The position numbers and the translations under genes were made by a program. A model generated the notes under the pieces. That model did not search any database, was not told the DNA's origin, and worked only from the letters and a program-made list of their open reading frames with translations. Of a stretch of 64,000 nt of DNA, positions 36,064 to 45,006 are shown one piece after another (the stretch's first letter is position 1; each line of letters starts with the position of its first letter). Location: contig NZ_CP148752.1 of assembly GCF_040448305.1 (NCBI RefSeq), positions 6,576,501 to 6,640,500 on the forward strand, given 5' to 3'. This DNA is from Pseudomonas fluorescens. Its GTDB lineage: Bacteria; Pseudomonadota; Gammaproteobacteria; Pseudomonadales; Pseudomonadaceae.

Positions 36064-36804
36064 ATGCGCAACGCGCTTGCTCTCTCGCTGCTCGCCCTGT
36101 TCCTGGGCGGATGTGCCAGCAACCCTGCCGACCGCGACATCAGCGGCACCTGGATCAACCAGGTGGCGATCGATGCCGCCGCCAAAGGCGTCCCCCTGCG
36201 TGAAGCGCTCCAGGCCTATGGCCCCAACCTGGAATGGGACATCAACACCAAGGCCGGCCAGGCCCGCTACACCAACGGTTTTGAAAATGTCGACGGCAAG
36301 CTACTGGGCGAAGAGTCCGGCGCCTGGAAAGTCGACTTTTATGGCAGCTCGGCCAGTGAGCTGAAGCGTGACGGCAAGCAACTGAGCCAGTCCGCCAGCG
36401 ACAACGAGCCTGAGCAAGTCTTCGACCGCGTACAGATCCAGGTACCGGATGGCGCACCGATGGGTGCCAGCTTCGAACGTGCGCTGTATTCAGCCTACAT
36501 GGGCGGCGGCTGGACAATCGTCAGTGGCCCGGGTGAAGGCAGCACGGTTCAATTCCAGGCCGACGGCCAGGTGACCGGCCTGCCAGGCAGCGACCGCTAT
36601 GCATTGTGCCTGGCCGGCGATTGCGCCTCCATGAGCGGCGGCAATGACAACATGTGGCTGCAACAGAATGGCCAGGGCAACGCCTGGATCTTTGCACGCA
36701 AGGGCAAGGAGCTGGAGATTTTCCAGACCGTGAACACGGCGCAGGCTGACGAGATGCCCTCGTTCACCCCGGGTGAGCGCAAGTGGTTGCTCGAGAAACA
36801 ATAA
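36064..36804 (+). CDS. Hypothetical lipoprotein
   Basis: 246-aa protein with a lipoprotein signal: MRNALALSLLALFLGGC, cysteine 17, followed by alanine and serine at +2/+3, which suggests outer-membrane sorting. The mature part has a GTWINQVAIDAAAKGVPLRE start and a C-terminal WLLEKQ, with two tryptophan-containing repeats that look like small beta domains, but I do not recognise a family. GAAAGGATTCCACCC precedes the ATG. Position after spoT-ridA is common in Pseudomonas; function unknown. Confidence 0.8.
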   Translation: MRNALALSLLALFLGGCASNPADRDISGTWINQVAIDAAAKGVPLREALQAYGPNLEWDINTKAGQARYTNGFENVDGKLLGEESGAWKVDFYGSSASELKRDGKQLSQSASDNEPEQVFDRVQIQVPDGAPMGASFERALYSAYMGGGWTIVSGPGEGSTVQFQADGQVTGLPGSDRYALCLAGDCASMSGGNDNMWLQQNGQGNAWIFARKGKELEIFQTVNTAQADEMPSFTPGERKWLLEKQ

Positions 36805-36830
36805 GCATCCCTTGAAAGCACCACAAAACA

Positions 36831-36922
36831 CTGTGGGAGCGAGCTTGCTCGCGATGAGGCCATAACATCCAACATCATCGTTGACTGTTATGCCGCCATC
36901 GCGAGCAAGCCCGCTCCCACAG
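36831..36922. repeat. REP doublet (mixed arms)
   Basis: Left arm GTGGGAGCGAGCTTGCTCGC, right arm GCGAGCAAGCCCGCTCCCAC; the right copy mixes the GAGC and GGGC stem types. Between the convergent lipoprotein and YeeZ-like genes. Confidence 0.92.
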
Positions 36923-36942
36923 GTGTTTACGGCGCCTGGAAG

Positions 36943-37800
36943 TCAGCTGCGCCCCTCAATGATCGCCGCATACCCCTCGCGAAAACTCGGATACTTCGGC
37001 GTCCAGCCCAACGCTTTTGCCCGCGCATTGCTGCAGCGCTTGCTGCCTGTGCGACGCACGCTGTCATCATCGGCCCATTCGGTCACACCCAGATACTCAC
37101 GCAACCAGTCCACCACATCGGCCAGTGCTGCCGGCGCGTCATCGACGCCGATATAGACATCATCCAGCGCCACACCACGCCGATCCGCCTCAAGCAGGCA
37201 CGCCATCAATCCTGCGGCGTCGTCGGCATGAATTCGATTGGCATACAACGGCGGATCGGTTACCACGCGATACCCCCGACGAACCTGAGTCAGTAGCCAC
37301 TCACGGCCCGGACCATAAATGCCGGTCAGACGCACGATGCTCGCCGGAATGCCGCTTTTAAGGGCTAGTTGCTCGGCCTCGAGCATCACACGCCCGGAAT
37401 AGCCCGCCGCCACGGCCGGTGAAGCCTCATCGACCCATTCGCCGTTCTGCTGACCGTAGACGCTGCTGCTGGAAACGAACAACAGGCGATTGGGTATCTG
37501 CCCGTAGTCGTCCAGCCACTCCAGCACATGCTCCAGGCCCTGGACATACGCAGCGCGGTAGCCGGCTTCGTCGTGATCGGTGGCCGCCGCGCAATACACC
37601 AGGTAATCCACGGCGCCGATTGGCCAAGTGTCCGGGCAGTCTTTGTTGAACAGGTCACCGGCCACGCCGATGACGCCCTCGGGCAGGCGTGAAACGTCGC
37701 GTCGCAGGCCATGGACCTCCCACCCCGCCGCCAGCAATTGTGTGGCCAAGCGGCTGCCGACATCACCGCAGCCGGCGATCAAAACAGTAGGCGCAGACAT
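36943..37800 (-). CDS. NAD-dependent epimerase/dehydratase family protein, YeeZ-like
   Basis: 285-aa extended short-chain dehydrogenase. The nucleotide-binding motif is VLIAGCGDVGSRLA near residues 5-18; the active-site serine/tyrosine area reads FVSSSSVYGQQNG, and the expected YxxxK position appears as YSGRVML, where the lysine is absent. The closest well-known relative is E. coli YeeZ, which is uncharacterised. Loss of the lysine suggests it may be a nucleotide-binding protein without classic dehydrogenase activity. Convergent with the lipoprotein gene and divergent from exbB. Confidence 0.82.
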   Translation of the reverse strand: MSAPTVLIAGCGDVGSRLATQLLAAGWEVHGLRRDVSRLPEGVIGVAGDLFNKDCPDTWPIGAVDYLVYCAAATDHDEAGYRAAYVQGLEHVLEWLDDYGQIPNRLLFVSSSSVYGQQNGEWVDEASPAVAAGYSGRVMLEAEQLALKSGIPASIVRLTGIYGPGREWLLTQVRRGYRVVTDPPLYANRIHADDAAGLMACLLEADRRGVALDDVYIGVDDAPAALADVVDWLREYLGVTEWADDDSVRRTGSKRCSNARAKALGWTPKYPSFREGYAAIIEGRS

Positions 37801-37891
37801 CAGAAAACTCCCATCGGAAAGCCACAGACTAGCGCCGGCAATAGACAGGCGGCTAGCAATGCAGGAAAAAAAGAGACGCTATTACTTCTGT

Positions 37892-37910
37892 TAACAAGAA
37901 TTACTTGCAA
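37892..37910 (+). promoter_or_regulatory. Possible Fur box upstream of exbB
   Basis: Stretch from 37892 to 37910 has inverted CAAG/CTTG around AATTA and, on the minus strand, TTGCAAGTAATTCTTGTTA, which resembles Pseudomonas Fur boxes of the GCAAATGATTCTCATTTGC kind. 79 bases before the exbB start; iron control of exbBD-tonB is expected from the family. Confidence 0.4.
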
Positions 37911-37988
37911 TAATGCGCCCCACTTTTGTTCTCGGCCTTTCGAGGCCTGGAAGAACATCACCCGTTTTTTCTCTCAGGTCCGGCCAGC

Positions 37989-38960
37989 ATGACACGCAAT
38001 CAATTCTCCGCTTCGCCAACCAAACGACCTCGCGCCTGGAGCGCGGTGGCCGCCCTGCTCCTCAGCCTGATGCTCGCGCCAGTCGCCGCTTTCGCCGATG
38101 CCCAGGCGCCAGCTACACCAGCCGCCACCGCGCCGGCTCCGGCCGATCACGCCGCCCCTTCCGTTGCTCCGGTAGCGACCGATCCTGCCCAGGCCGCACC
38201 GGCAGAAACGCTTGGTGAAGACGTCCCTGAGGTCCTCGAAGCCGACAACACCTTGGGCATGGCCCACGACCTGTCGCCGTGGGGCATGTACAAGAACGCC
38301 GACATCATCGTCAAAATCGTGATGATCGGCCTGGCCATCGCCTCGATCATCACCTGGACCATCTGGATCGCCAAGGGTCTTGAGCTGATGGGCGCCAAGC
38401 GTCGTCTGCGCGGTGAAATCGCCCAACTGAAAAAATCCGCCTCCCTCAAGGAAGCCAGCGCCACTGCGGCGAAGGAAGGCACCCTGGCCAACCTGCTGGT
38501 ACATGACGCTCTCGAAGAGATGCGCCTGTCGGTCAACAGCCGTGAGAAAGAAGGCATCAAGGAACGCGTCAGCTTCCGTCTTGAGCGCCTGGTCGCCGCC
38601 TGCGGGCGCAACATGAGCAGCGGCACCGGCGTGCTGGCCACCATCGGTTCCACCGCGCCGTTCGTCGGCCTGTTCGGTACCGTGTGGGGCATCATGAACA
38701 GCTTCATCGGCATCGCCAAGACCCAGACCACCAACCTCGCCGTCGTCGCCCCCGGCATCGCCGAAGCCCTGCTGGCTACCGCGCTGGGTCTGGTTGCAGC
38801 GATCCCTGCGGTCGTGATCTACAACGTCTTTGCCCGCTCCATCGCCGGTTACAAGGCTCAGGTGTCCGACGCGTCGGCACAGGTCCTGCTGCTGGTCAGC
38901 CGCGACCTCGACCACCAGCCTGAGCGCAGCTCGCAACCGCACATGGTGAAAGTGGGGTAA
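37989..38960 (+). CDS. exbB: TonB-system energiser ExbB
   Basis: 323-aa inner-membrane proton-channel subunit. A long N-terminal region (about residues 1-95) holds a signal-like hydrophobic stretch (VAALLLSLMLAPVAAFA) and an Ala/Pro-rich periplasmic segment, the extended form of ExbB. Three transmembrane helices follow; TIGSTAPFVGLFGTVWGIMN and VAPGIAEALLATALGLVAAIPA are the MotA/TolQ/ExbB family motifs. Start at 37989 is the first ATG giving the signal peptide. Heads the operon exbB-exbD-tonB. Confidence 0.95.
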   Translation: MTRNQFSASPTKRPRAWSAVAALLLSLMLAPVAAFADAQAPATPAATAPAPADHAAPSVAPVATDPAQAAPAETLGEDVPEVLEADNTLGMAHDLSPWGMYKNADIIVKIVMIGLAIASIITWTIWIAKGLELMGAKRRLRGEIAQLKKSASLKEASATAAKEGTLANLLVHDALEEMRLSVNSREKEGIKERVSFRLERLVAACGRNMSSGTGVLATIGSTAPFVGLFGTVWGIMNSFIGIAKTQTTNLAVVAPGIAEALLATALGLVAAIPAVVIYNVFARSIAGYKAQVSDASAQVLLLVSRDLDHQPERSSQPHMVKVG

Positions 38961-38966
38961 TCGGCC

Positions 38967-39395
38967 ATGGGCCTGCATTTGAAAGAAGGGGCAGACGACG
39001 ATCTGTCCGAAAACCACGAAATCAACGTTACGCCGTTCATCGACGTGATGTTGGTACTGTTGATCATCTTCATGGTGGCGGCCCCGCTGGCCACCGTGGA
39101 CATCAAGGTCGACCTGCCCGCCTCGACCGCCAAACCGGCGCCGCGGCCAGAGAAACCGGTGTTCCTCAGCGTCAAGGCCGACCAGCGCCTGTTCCTCGGT
39201 GAAGACGAAGTGAAGGCCGAAGCACTCGGCGCCACCCTCGACGCCAGGACCCAGGGCAAGAAAGACACGACAATCTTCTTCCAGGCCGACAAAGGCGTGG
39301 ATTACGGCGACCTGATGAGCGTGATGGACAACCTGCGTTCTGCCGGTTACCTGAAGGTAGGTCTGGTCGGACTCGAGACGGCAGCCAAGAAATGA
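38967..39395 (+). CDS. exbD: TonB-system subunit ExbD
   Basis: 142-aa partner of ExbB with one transmembrane helix. The conserved aspartate of the proton path is in NVTPFIDVMLVLLIIFMV (about residues 20-37), followed by a periplasmic domain. Starts 6 bases after exbB and overlaps tonB by 4 bases, so the three are translated together. Confidence 0.97.
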   Translation: MGLHLKEGADDDLSENHEINVTPFIDVMLVLLIIFMVAAPLATVDIKVDLPASTAKPAPRPEKPVFLSVKADQRLFLGEDEVKAEALGATLDARTQGKKDTTIFFQADKGVDYGDLMSVMDNLRSAGYLKVGLVGLETAAKK

Positions 39396-40141
39396 TCACG
39401 ACGCGCCATAAGCTGACGCGTTACAGCGGTAGCCTGGCTGTGGTGCTGGGTGTTCACGCGCTGGCCATCGCGCTGGCGCTGAACTGGTCCGCCCGTCCGC
39501 CCATCGAATTGCCTCCCCAGGCAATGATGGTCGAGCTGGCACCGGTTCCTGCCCCGCCACCGCCTGCTCCGCCGAAAGTCGTCACCCCGCCGCAGCCACC
39601 GGCTCCGATTGAAGAACTGCCGATTCCCAAGCTCGCAGAAGCGCCGAAAGCTGAAATTGCCGTGCCCAAGCCCGTCAAGCCAAAGCCCAAGCCGCAGCCG
39701 CCCAAACCGGTAGAAAAGAAACCTGAGCCGCCGAAGGAAAAACCGGCCGAAGAAAAGCCTGCCGAAACCCAGCAGACTCAGGCACCGACGGAGAAATCCG
39801 CCCAGCCTGCGCCGGGTCCGTCGCCTGCTCAAATGGCAGCCAAGGCCAGCTGGCAAGGCACGCTGTTGGCACACCTGCAGAAGTACAAGAAGTACCCTGC
39901 AAGTGCCCAGGCGCGGGGCAAGGAAGGCATGAACCGTCTGCGTTTCGTCGTGGATGCCGAAGGCAATGTGTTGTCGTTTGAGCTGGTAGGCGCCTCGGGC
40001 ACTGCCGATCTGGACCGGGCCACCCTGGAAATGATCCGCCGCGCTCAACCGCTGCCCAAGCCACCGGCCGACATGCTGACCAACGGTTCCATCGAAATTG
40101 TTGCACCGTTTGTGTATTCGCTGGAAAAGCGCCGCCGGTAA
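39392..40141 (+). CDS. tonB: Energy transducer TonB
   Basis: 249-aa TonB. One N-terminal transmembrane helix (SLAVVLGVHALAIALAL) with the conserved histidine that senses ExbBD; then a Pro/Lys- and Pro/Glu-rich spacer (about residues 45-150); then a C-terminal domain beginning around WQGTLLAHLQKYKKYPASAQ, with the YP pair typical of TonB. It couples proton motive force to outer-membrane siderophore and B12 receptors. ATGA overlap with exbD. Confidence 0.96.
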   Translation: MITTRHKLTRYSGSLAVVLGVHALAIALALNWSARPPIELPPQAMMVELAPVPAPPPPAPPKVVTPPQPPAPIEELPIPKLAEAPKAEIAVPKPVKPKPKPQPPKPVEKKPEPPKEKPAEEKPAETQQTQAPTEKSAQPAPGPSPAQMAAKASWQGTLLAHLQKYKKYPASAQARGKEGMNRLRFVVDAEGNVLSFELVGASGTADLDRATLEMIRRAQPLPKPPADMLTNGSIEIVAPFVYSLEKRRR

Positions 40142-40157
40142 ATGCACCACCGCCCCA

Positions 40158-40247
40158 TGTGGGAGCGAGCTTGCTCGCGATAGCGGTCTGACATTCAACG
40201 CGGATGTCGAATGTTGGGCCCTCATCGCGAGCAAGCTCGCTCCCACA
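40158..40247. repeat. REP doublet (REPIN)
   Basis: Facing REP copies GTGGGAGCGAGCTTGCTCGC and complement, with about 45 bases between, directly after tonB. Confidence 0.92.
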
Positions 40248-40283
40248 GAGGTTTCTGCCAGCAGGAAGGCCGCGTTCCAAGCC

Positions 40284-40307
40284 CAAAAGGCACCGAAAGG
40301 TGCCTTT
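40284..40307 (+). terminator. Intrinsic terminator of exbB-exbD-tonB
   Basis: Stem AAAAGGCACC/GGTGCCTTTT with loop GAAA (40284-40307). It comes after the REP doublet, so the doublet is in the 3' untranslated region of the tonB mRNA. Confidence 0.88.
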
Positions 40308-40426
40308 TGCATATCTGCCAGCGGCAATCCGGCATTGTCCGGTGTCACTCGACGCACTCAGTCTGATAACGTGCGTCTATCGATTGCAGCCGGTATGCTT
40401 GGCCCGCAACTACATGGACGCTAGCT

Positions 40427-41356
40427 ATGACCCTCACAGAATTACGCTACATCGTTACCCTCGCCCAAGAGCAGCACTTCGGCCACGCGGCCGAGCGTTG
40501 CCACGTCAGCCAACCGACCCTGTCGGTGGGTGTGAAAAAGCTTGAAGACGAACTCGGTGTGCTGATTTTCGAGCGCAGCAAAAGCGCCGTGCGCCTGACG
40601 CCGGTCGGCGAAGGCATCGTGGCCCAGGCCCAAAAGGTATTGGAACAGGCCCAAGGCATCCGCGAACTGGCCCAGGCTGGCAAGAACCAGCTGACCGCCC
40701 CGCTCAAGGTCGGCGCGATCTACACCGTCGGACCGTACCTGTTTCCGCACCTGATTCCACAACTGCACCGGGTCGCCCCGCAGATGCCGTTGTACATCGA
40801 AGAAAACTTCACCCACGTGCTGCGCGACAAGCTGCGCAACGGCGAGCTCGACGCGATCATCATCGCCCTGCCGTTCAATGAAGCCGACGTGCTGACCCTG
40901 CAGCTCTACGACGAGCCGTTCTACGTGCTGATGCCGGCGCAGCACCCGTGGACACAAAAGGAATCCATCGACGCCAGTCTGCTCAACGACAAGAGCCTGC
41001 TGCTGCTCGGCGAAGGCCACTGCTTCCGCGATCAGGTACTGGAAGCCTGCCCGACCCTGACCAAAGGCAACGACGGCGCCAAGCACACCACGGTGGAATC
41101 CAGTTCCCTGGAAACCATTCGCCACATGGTCGCCTCGGGCCTCGGGATTTCGATCCTGCCGTTGTCGGCAGTCGACAGCCATCACTACGCCCCCGGCGTG
41201 ATCGAAGTGCGTCCGTTGTCGGCACCCGTACCGTTCCGCACCGTGGCCATTGCCTGGCGCGCCAGCTTTCCGCGCCCGAAAGCGATTGAAATCCTCGCTG
41301 ACTCCATTCGCCTGTGCTCGGTGGCCAAGCCAGCGGCACAAGTCGCTGCGGGCTAA
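40427..41356 (+). CDS. oxyR: Hydrogen peroxide-inducible regulator OxyR
   Basis: 309-aa LysR-type regulator. The N-terminal helix-turn-helix (TELRYIVTLAQEQHFGHAAERCHVSQ) is OxyR-like, and the redox cysteines are found in the sensor domain: GEGHCFRDQVLEACP contains the peroxidatic and resolving pair spaced by eight residues. It activates katB, ahp and related genes on disulfide formation. The gene precedes recG by 9 bases, an operon known in Pseudomonas. Confidence 0.96.
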   Translation: MTLTELRYIVTLAQEQHFGHAAERCHVSQPTLSVGVKKLEDELGVLIFERSKSAVRLTPVGEGIVAQAQKVLEQAQGIRELAQAGKNQLTAPLKVGAIYTVGPYLFPHLIPQLHRVAPQMPLYIEENFTHVLRDKLRNGELDAIIIALPFNEADVLTLQLYDEPFYVLMPAQHPWTQKESIDASLLNDKSLLLLGEGHCFRDQVLEACPTLTKGNDGAKHTTVESSSLETIRHMVASGLGISILPLSAVDSHHYAPGVIEVRPLSAPVPFRTVAIAWRASFPRPKAIEILADSIRLCSVAKPAAQVAAG

Positions 41357-41365
41357 GCAAGGGTC

Positions 41366-43441
41366 ATGAGCGAGTTGTCGCAAGTGTCGGTGACGGCACT
41401 CAAGGGTGTCGGTGAAGCCATGGCCGAGAAACTGGCCAAGGTCGGCCTGGAAAACCTCCAGGACGTGTTGTTTCACCTGCCCCTGCGCTATCAGGACCGC
41501 ACTCGCGTGGTGCCGATCGGCGCACTGCGGCCCGGGCAAGATGCGGTCATCGAAGGCACCGTCAGCGGTGCCGATGTGGTCATGGGCCGGCGGCGCAGCC
41601 TGGTGGTCCGATTGCAGGATGGCACCGGGGGCTTGAGCCTGCGTTTCTATCACTTCAGCAACGCGCAAAAGGAAGGCCTCAAACGCGGCACGCGGATTCG
41701 CTGCTACGGCGAGGCGCGACCCGGTGCTTCGGGGCTGGAGATCTACCACCCGGAATACCGCGCCATCACCGGCGACGAACCGCCGCCGGTGGATGAAACC
41801 CTGACCCCGGTCTACCCGCTGACCGAAGGCCTGACCCAACAGCGCTTGCGCCAGTTGTGCATGCAGACCCTCACCCTGCTCGGCCCCAGCAGCCTGCCCG
41901 ACTGGCTGCCGAACGAACTGGCCCGCGACTACCAATTGGCGCCGCTGGCCGATGCGATTCGCTACCTGCACAACCCGCCCGCCGATGCCGACGTCGATGA
42001 ACTGGCCCTCGGTCACCACTGGGCGCAGCACCGTCTGGCTTTCGAAGAACTGCTGACCCATCAGCTGTCGCAACAACGCCTGCGCGAAAGCATGCGCGCC
42101 CTGCGTGCGCCCGCGATGCCCAAAGCCACGCAACTGCCGGCCAAATACCTGGCCAACCTCGGCTTCAACCCAACCGGTGCCCAGCAACGGGTCGGCAATG
42201 AAATCGCCTATGACCTCAGCCAGCACGAACCGATGCTGCGGCTGATCCAGGGTGACGTCGGCGCCGGCAAAACCGTGGTCGCCGCCCTTGCCGCGCTGCA
42301 AGCGCTGGAGGCCGGTTATCAGGTTGCGCTGATGGCGCCCACCGAGATTCTCGCCGAGCAGCACTTCATTACCTTCAAGCGCTGGCTCGAACCGCTGGGC
42401 ATCGAAGTCGCATGGCTGGCCGGCAAGCTCAAGGGTAAGAACCGCGTAGCCGCGCTGGAGCAAATCGCCAGCGGCACGCCGATGGTGGTCGGCACCCACG
42501 CGTTGTTCCAGGACGAAGTGCAATTCAAGAACCTGGCGCTGGTGATCATCGACGAACAGCACCGTTTCGGCGTACAGCAGCGTCTGGCCTTGCGGCAGAA
42601 AGGCGTCGGCGGGCGCATGTGCCCGCACCAGTTGATCATGACCGCCACGCCGATTCCGCGCACGCTGGCCATGAGCGCCTACGCCGATCTCGACACCTCG
42701 ATCCTCGACGAATTGCCGCCCGGCCGAACCCCGGTCAACACCGTGCTGATCACCGACACCCGGCGGGTCGAAGTCATCGAACGGGTGCGCAGCGCTTGCG
42801 CCGAGGGGCGCCAGGCCTATTGGGTGTGCACGCTGATCGAAGAGTCGGAAGAGTTGACCTGCCAGGCCGCCGAAACCACCTTCGAAGACCTCACCGCCGC
42901 CCTTGGCGAGTTGAAAGTCGGGCTGATCCACGGCCGTATGAAGCCTGCGGAAAAAGCTGCGGTGATGGCCGAGTTCAAGGCCGGCAACCTGCAACTGCTG
43001 GTCGCGACCACGGTGATCGAAGTCGGCGTGGACGTGCCCAACGCCAGCCTGATGATCATCGAGAACCCCGAGCGCCTGGGCCTGGCGCAATTGCACCAGT
43101 TGCGCGGCCGCGTCGGCCGGGGCAGCGCCGTCAGCCATTGCGTGCTGCTCTACCATCCGCCGCTGTCGCAGATCGGCCGCCAGCGCCTGGGCATCATGCG
43201 CGAAACCAACGACGGTTTTGTCATCGCCGAAAAGGATCTGGAACTGCGTGGCCCCGGCGAAATGCTCGGCACCCGGCAGACAGGTTTGCTGCAATTCAAG
43301 GTCGCCGACCTGATGCGCGATGCCGATTTGCTGCCCGCCGTGCGGGATGCCGCCCAGGCATTGCTCGAGCGCTGGCCGACCCACGTCAGCCCGCTACTCG
43401 ACCGATGGCTGCGTCATGGCCAACAATACGGCCAAGTGTGA
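41366..43441 (+). CDS. recG: ATP-dependent DNA helicase RecG
   Basis: 691-aa branch-migration helicase. The N-terminal wedge/OB domain (about 1-250) has QVSVTALKGVGEAMAEKL and DGTGGLSLRFYHFSN; helicase motifs follow: Walker A QGDVGAGKTVVAALA, Walker B as IIDEQHRFGVQQR, MTATPIPRTLAMS, ATTVIEVGVDVPNAS and LRGRVGRGSAVSHC. Complete and of standard length. Cotranscribed with oxyR, tying repair of stalled forks to peroxide stress. Confidence 0.97.
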   Translation: MSELSQVSVTALKGVGEAMAEKLAKVGLENLQDVLFHLPLRYQDRTRVVPIGALRPGQDAVIEGTVSGADVVMGRRRSLVVRLQDGTGGLSLRFYHFSNAQKEGLKRGTRIRCYGEARPGASGLEIYHPEYRAITGDEPPPVDETLTPVYPLTEGLTQQRLRQLCMQTLTLLGPSSLPDWLPNELARDYQLAPLADAIRYLHNPPADADVDELALGHHWAQHRLAFEELLTHQLSQQRLRESMRALRAPAMPKATQLPAKYLANLGFNPTGAQQRVGNEIAYDLSQHEPMLRLIQGDVGAGKTVVAALAALQALEAGYQVALMAPTEILAEQHFITFKRWLEPLGIEVAWLAGKLKGKNRVAALEQIASGTPMVVGTHALFQDEVQFKNLALVIIDEQHRFGVQQRLALRQKGVGGRMCPHQLIMTATPIPRTLAMSAYADLDTSILDELPPGRTPVNTVLITDTRRVEVIERVRSACAEGRQAYWVCTLIEESEELTCQAAETTFEDLTAALGELKVGLIHGRMKPAEKAAVMAEFKAGNLQLLVATTVIEVGVDVPNASLMIIENPERLGLAQLHQLRGRVGRGSAVSHCVLLYHPPLSQIGRQRLGIMRETNDGFVIAEKDLELRGPGEMLGTRQTGLLQFKVADLMRDADLLPAVRDAAQALLERWPTHVSPLLDRWLRHGQQYGQV

Positions 43442-43519
43442 CAACCGTCACGGTTTCTGAGGCGTGGCCCCAAGCAAGCTGGTTATACTCCCGCAATTGT
43501 TTTAGTCCGGATACAGACC

Positions 43520-44923
43520 ATGACCGACGTTGCCTTCGCACCCGACACCCCGCACGCTCCGTCGGTCATTCGGCTGATGCTGGGCAAATTGGGCATTGCC
43601 TACGAAGAAGTGCTGGACCGTCACGGCCTGAATGCCGCGCGCAAAGTGCAGGCCGTTCTGCTGGATGACAGCGTTGGCGTGTTGATGGTGCTGTTCCCGC
43701 AGAGCCAATTGCTGGACCTCAATCGCCTCACTGAACTCACCGGTCGCCGCCTCGCCGCCGTACCGACCGAACGCCTGACAAAAATGCTCGGCAAGCACAA
43801 TCTCAGCTTGCTGCCGGGCCTGCCGGCACTGACCAGTTCACCGTGCCTGTACGACGCAAGCCTGCTGCACGAGCCGAAGTTGCTGATCAACTCCGGTGAG
43901 CCGGGCGTGTTGCTGGAAATCTCCAGTGAAGACTTCAAGGCGACCATGCTGACCAAGGCCAGCGCCGCCAATTTCGGCGAAAACCTGACCAGCATCCGTC
44001 CGAACCTCAACCGCCCCGATGACGACCGCGAGGAAATCACCCAGGCCGTCCAGGCGTTCACCGCACGACGCATCCAGCAGCGTCTGGAAGCGACCATCGA
44101 AATTCCGCCGCTGGCCGAAACCGCGCAAAAAATCATCAAGCTGCGCGTCGACCCCAACGCCACCATCGACGACATCACCGGCGTGGTCGAAACCGACCCG
44201 GCGCTGGCCGCACAAGTCGTGAGCTGGGCGGCATCGCCGTACTACGCCTCGCCGGGCAAGATCCGCTCGGTGGAAGATGCCATCGTCCGGGTGCTGGGCT
44301 TCGACCTGGTGATCAACCTGGCGCTGGGCCTGGCCCTGGGCAAAACCCTGAGCCTGCCCAAGGACCACCCGCAACACTCCACCCCGTACTGGCAGCAATC
44401 GATCTACACCGCCGCCGTCATCGAAGGCCTGACCCGCGCCATGCCGCGCGCCCAGCGTCCGGAAGCCGGCCTGACCTACCTGGCCGGCCTGCTGCACAAC
44501 TTCGGCTACCTGCTGCTGGCCCATGTGTTCCCGCCACACTTCTCGCTGATCTGCCGCCACCTGGAGGTCAACCCACACCTGTGCCACAGCTTTGTGGAAC
44601 AACACCTGCTGGGCATCAGCCGGGAACAGATCGGCACGTGGCTGATGCGCTACTGGGACATGCCTGAAGAACTGGCCACCGCCCTGCGCTTCCAGCACGA
44701 CCCGGCCTACGACGGCGCCTACGCCGAATACCCGAATCTGGTGTGCCTGTCTGTGCGCCTGCTGCGCAGCCGTGGCATCGGCTCGGGCCCCGACGAAGAC
44801 ATCCCCGACGCCCTGCTCGAACGCCTTGGCCTGAGCCGCGAAAAAGCCAACGACGTGGTCAGCAAAGTCCTCGAGGCCGAAGTGTTACTGCGCGAACTGG
44901 CTTCGCAATTTACTCAGGGCTGA
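43520..44923 (+). CDS. HDOD domain protein with N-terminal YbaK-like domain
   Basis: 467 aa in two parts. Residues 1-160 resemble the YbaK/ProX aminoacyl-tRNA deacylase fold (VIRLMLGKLGIAYEEVL near the start, later EPKLLINSGEPGVLLEIS). Residues about 185-460 are an HDOD domain (IEIPPLAETAQKIIKL, VVETDPALAAQVVSWAASPYY, VEDAIVRVLGFDLVIN). The HD pair is replaced by LLHNFG, so this is the non-catalytic HDOD type. Such proteins act as signalling scaffolds; partner unknown. TATACT at 43484-43489 is a likely -10 element. Stands between recG and the lower-G+C segment. Confidence 0.85.
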   Translation: MTDVAFAPDTPHAPSVIRLMLGKLGIAYEEVLDRHGLNAARKVQAVLLDDSVGVLMVLFPQSQLLDLNRLTELTGRRLAAVPTERLTKMLGKHNLSLLPGLPALTSSPCLYDASLLHEPKLLINSGEPGVLLEISSEDFKATMLTKASAANFGENLTSIRPNLNRPDDDREEITQAVQAFTARRIQQRLEATIEIPPLAETAQKIIKLRVDPNATIDDITGVVETDPALAAQVVSWAASPYYASPGKIRSVEDAIVRVLGFDLVINLALGLALGKTLSLPKDHPQHSTPYWQQSIYTAAVIEGLTRAMPRAQRPEAGLTYLAGLLHNFGYLLLAHVFPPHFSLICRHLEVNPHLCHSFVEQHLLGISREQIGTWLMRYWDMPEELATALRFQHDPAYDGAYAEYPNLVCLSVRLLRSRGIGSGPDEDIPDALLERLGLSREKANDVVSKVLEAEVLLRELASQFTQG

Positions 44924-44939
44924 AAGCTTATGGGGTAAA

Positions 44940-44979
44940 CCTCGCTCCTGCAGGTAGCATCCGCTGGCAGGAGTGAGGC
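44940..44979 (+). terminator. Long hairpin after the HDOD gene
   Basis: Stem CCTCGCTCCTGC/GCAGGAGTGAGG with one G-T mismatch and a 15-base loop, 17 bases past the HDOD stop. No T-run; may be a degenerate member of the CTCGCTCC repeats rather than a true terminator. Confidence 0.6.
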
Positions 44980-45006
44980 TTACCTGGAAGACATGATCAG
45001 CACCCG

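Noticed and set aside
40442..43384. 980-codon open frame on the minus strand across oxyR and recG
   Set aside because: Antisense shadow of recG and oxyR, whose helicase and LysR motifs are intact. The translated antisense product is low-complexity Gln/His/Arg/Gly/Asp-rich, as expected from G+C-rich codon mirroring, and has no ribosome binding site or family match.
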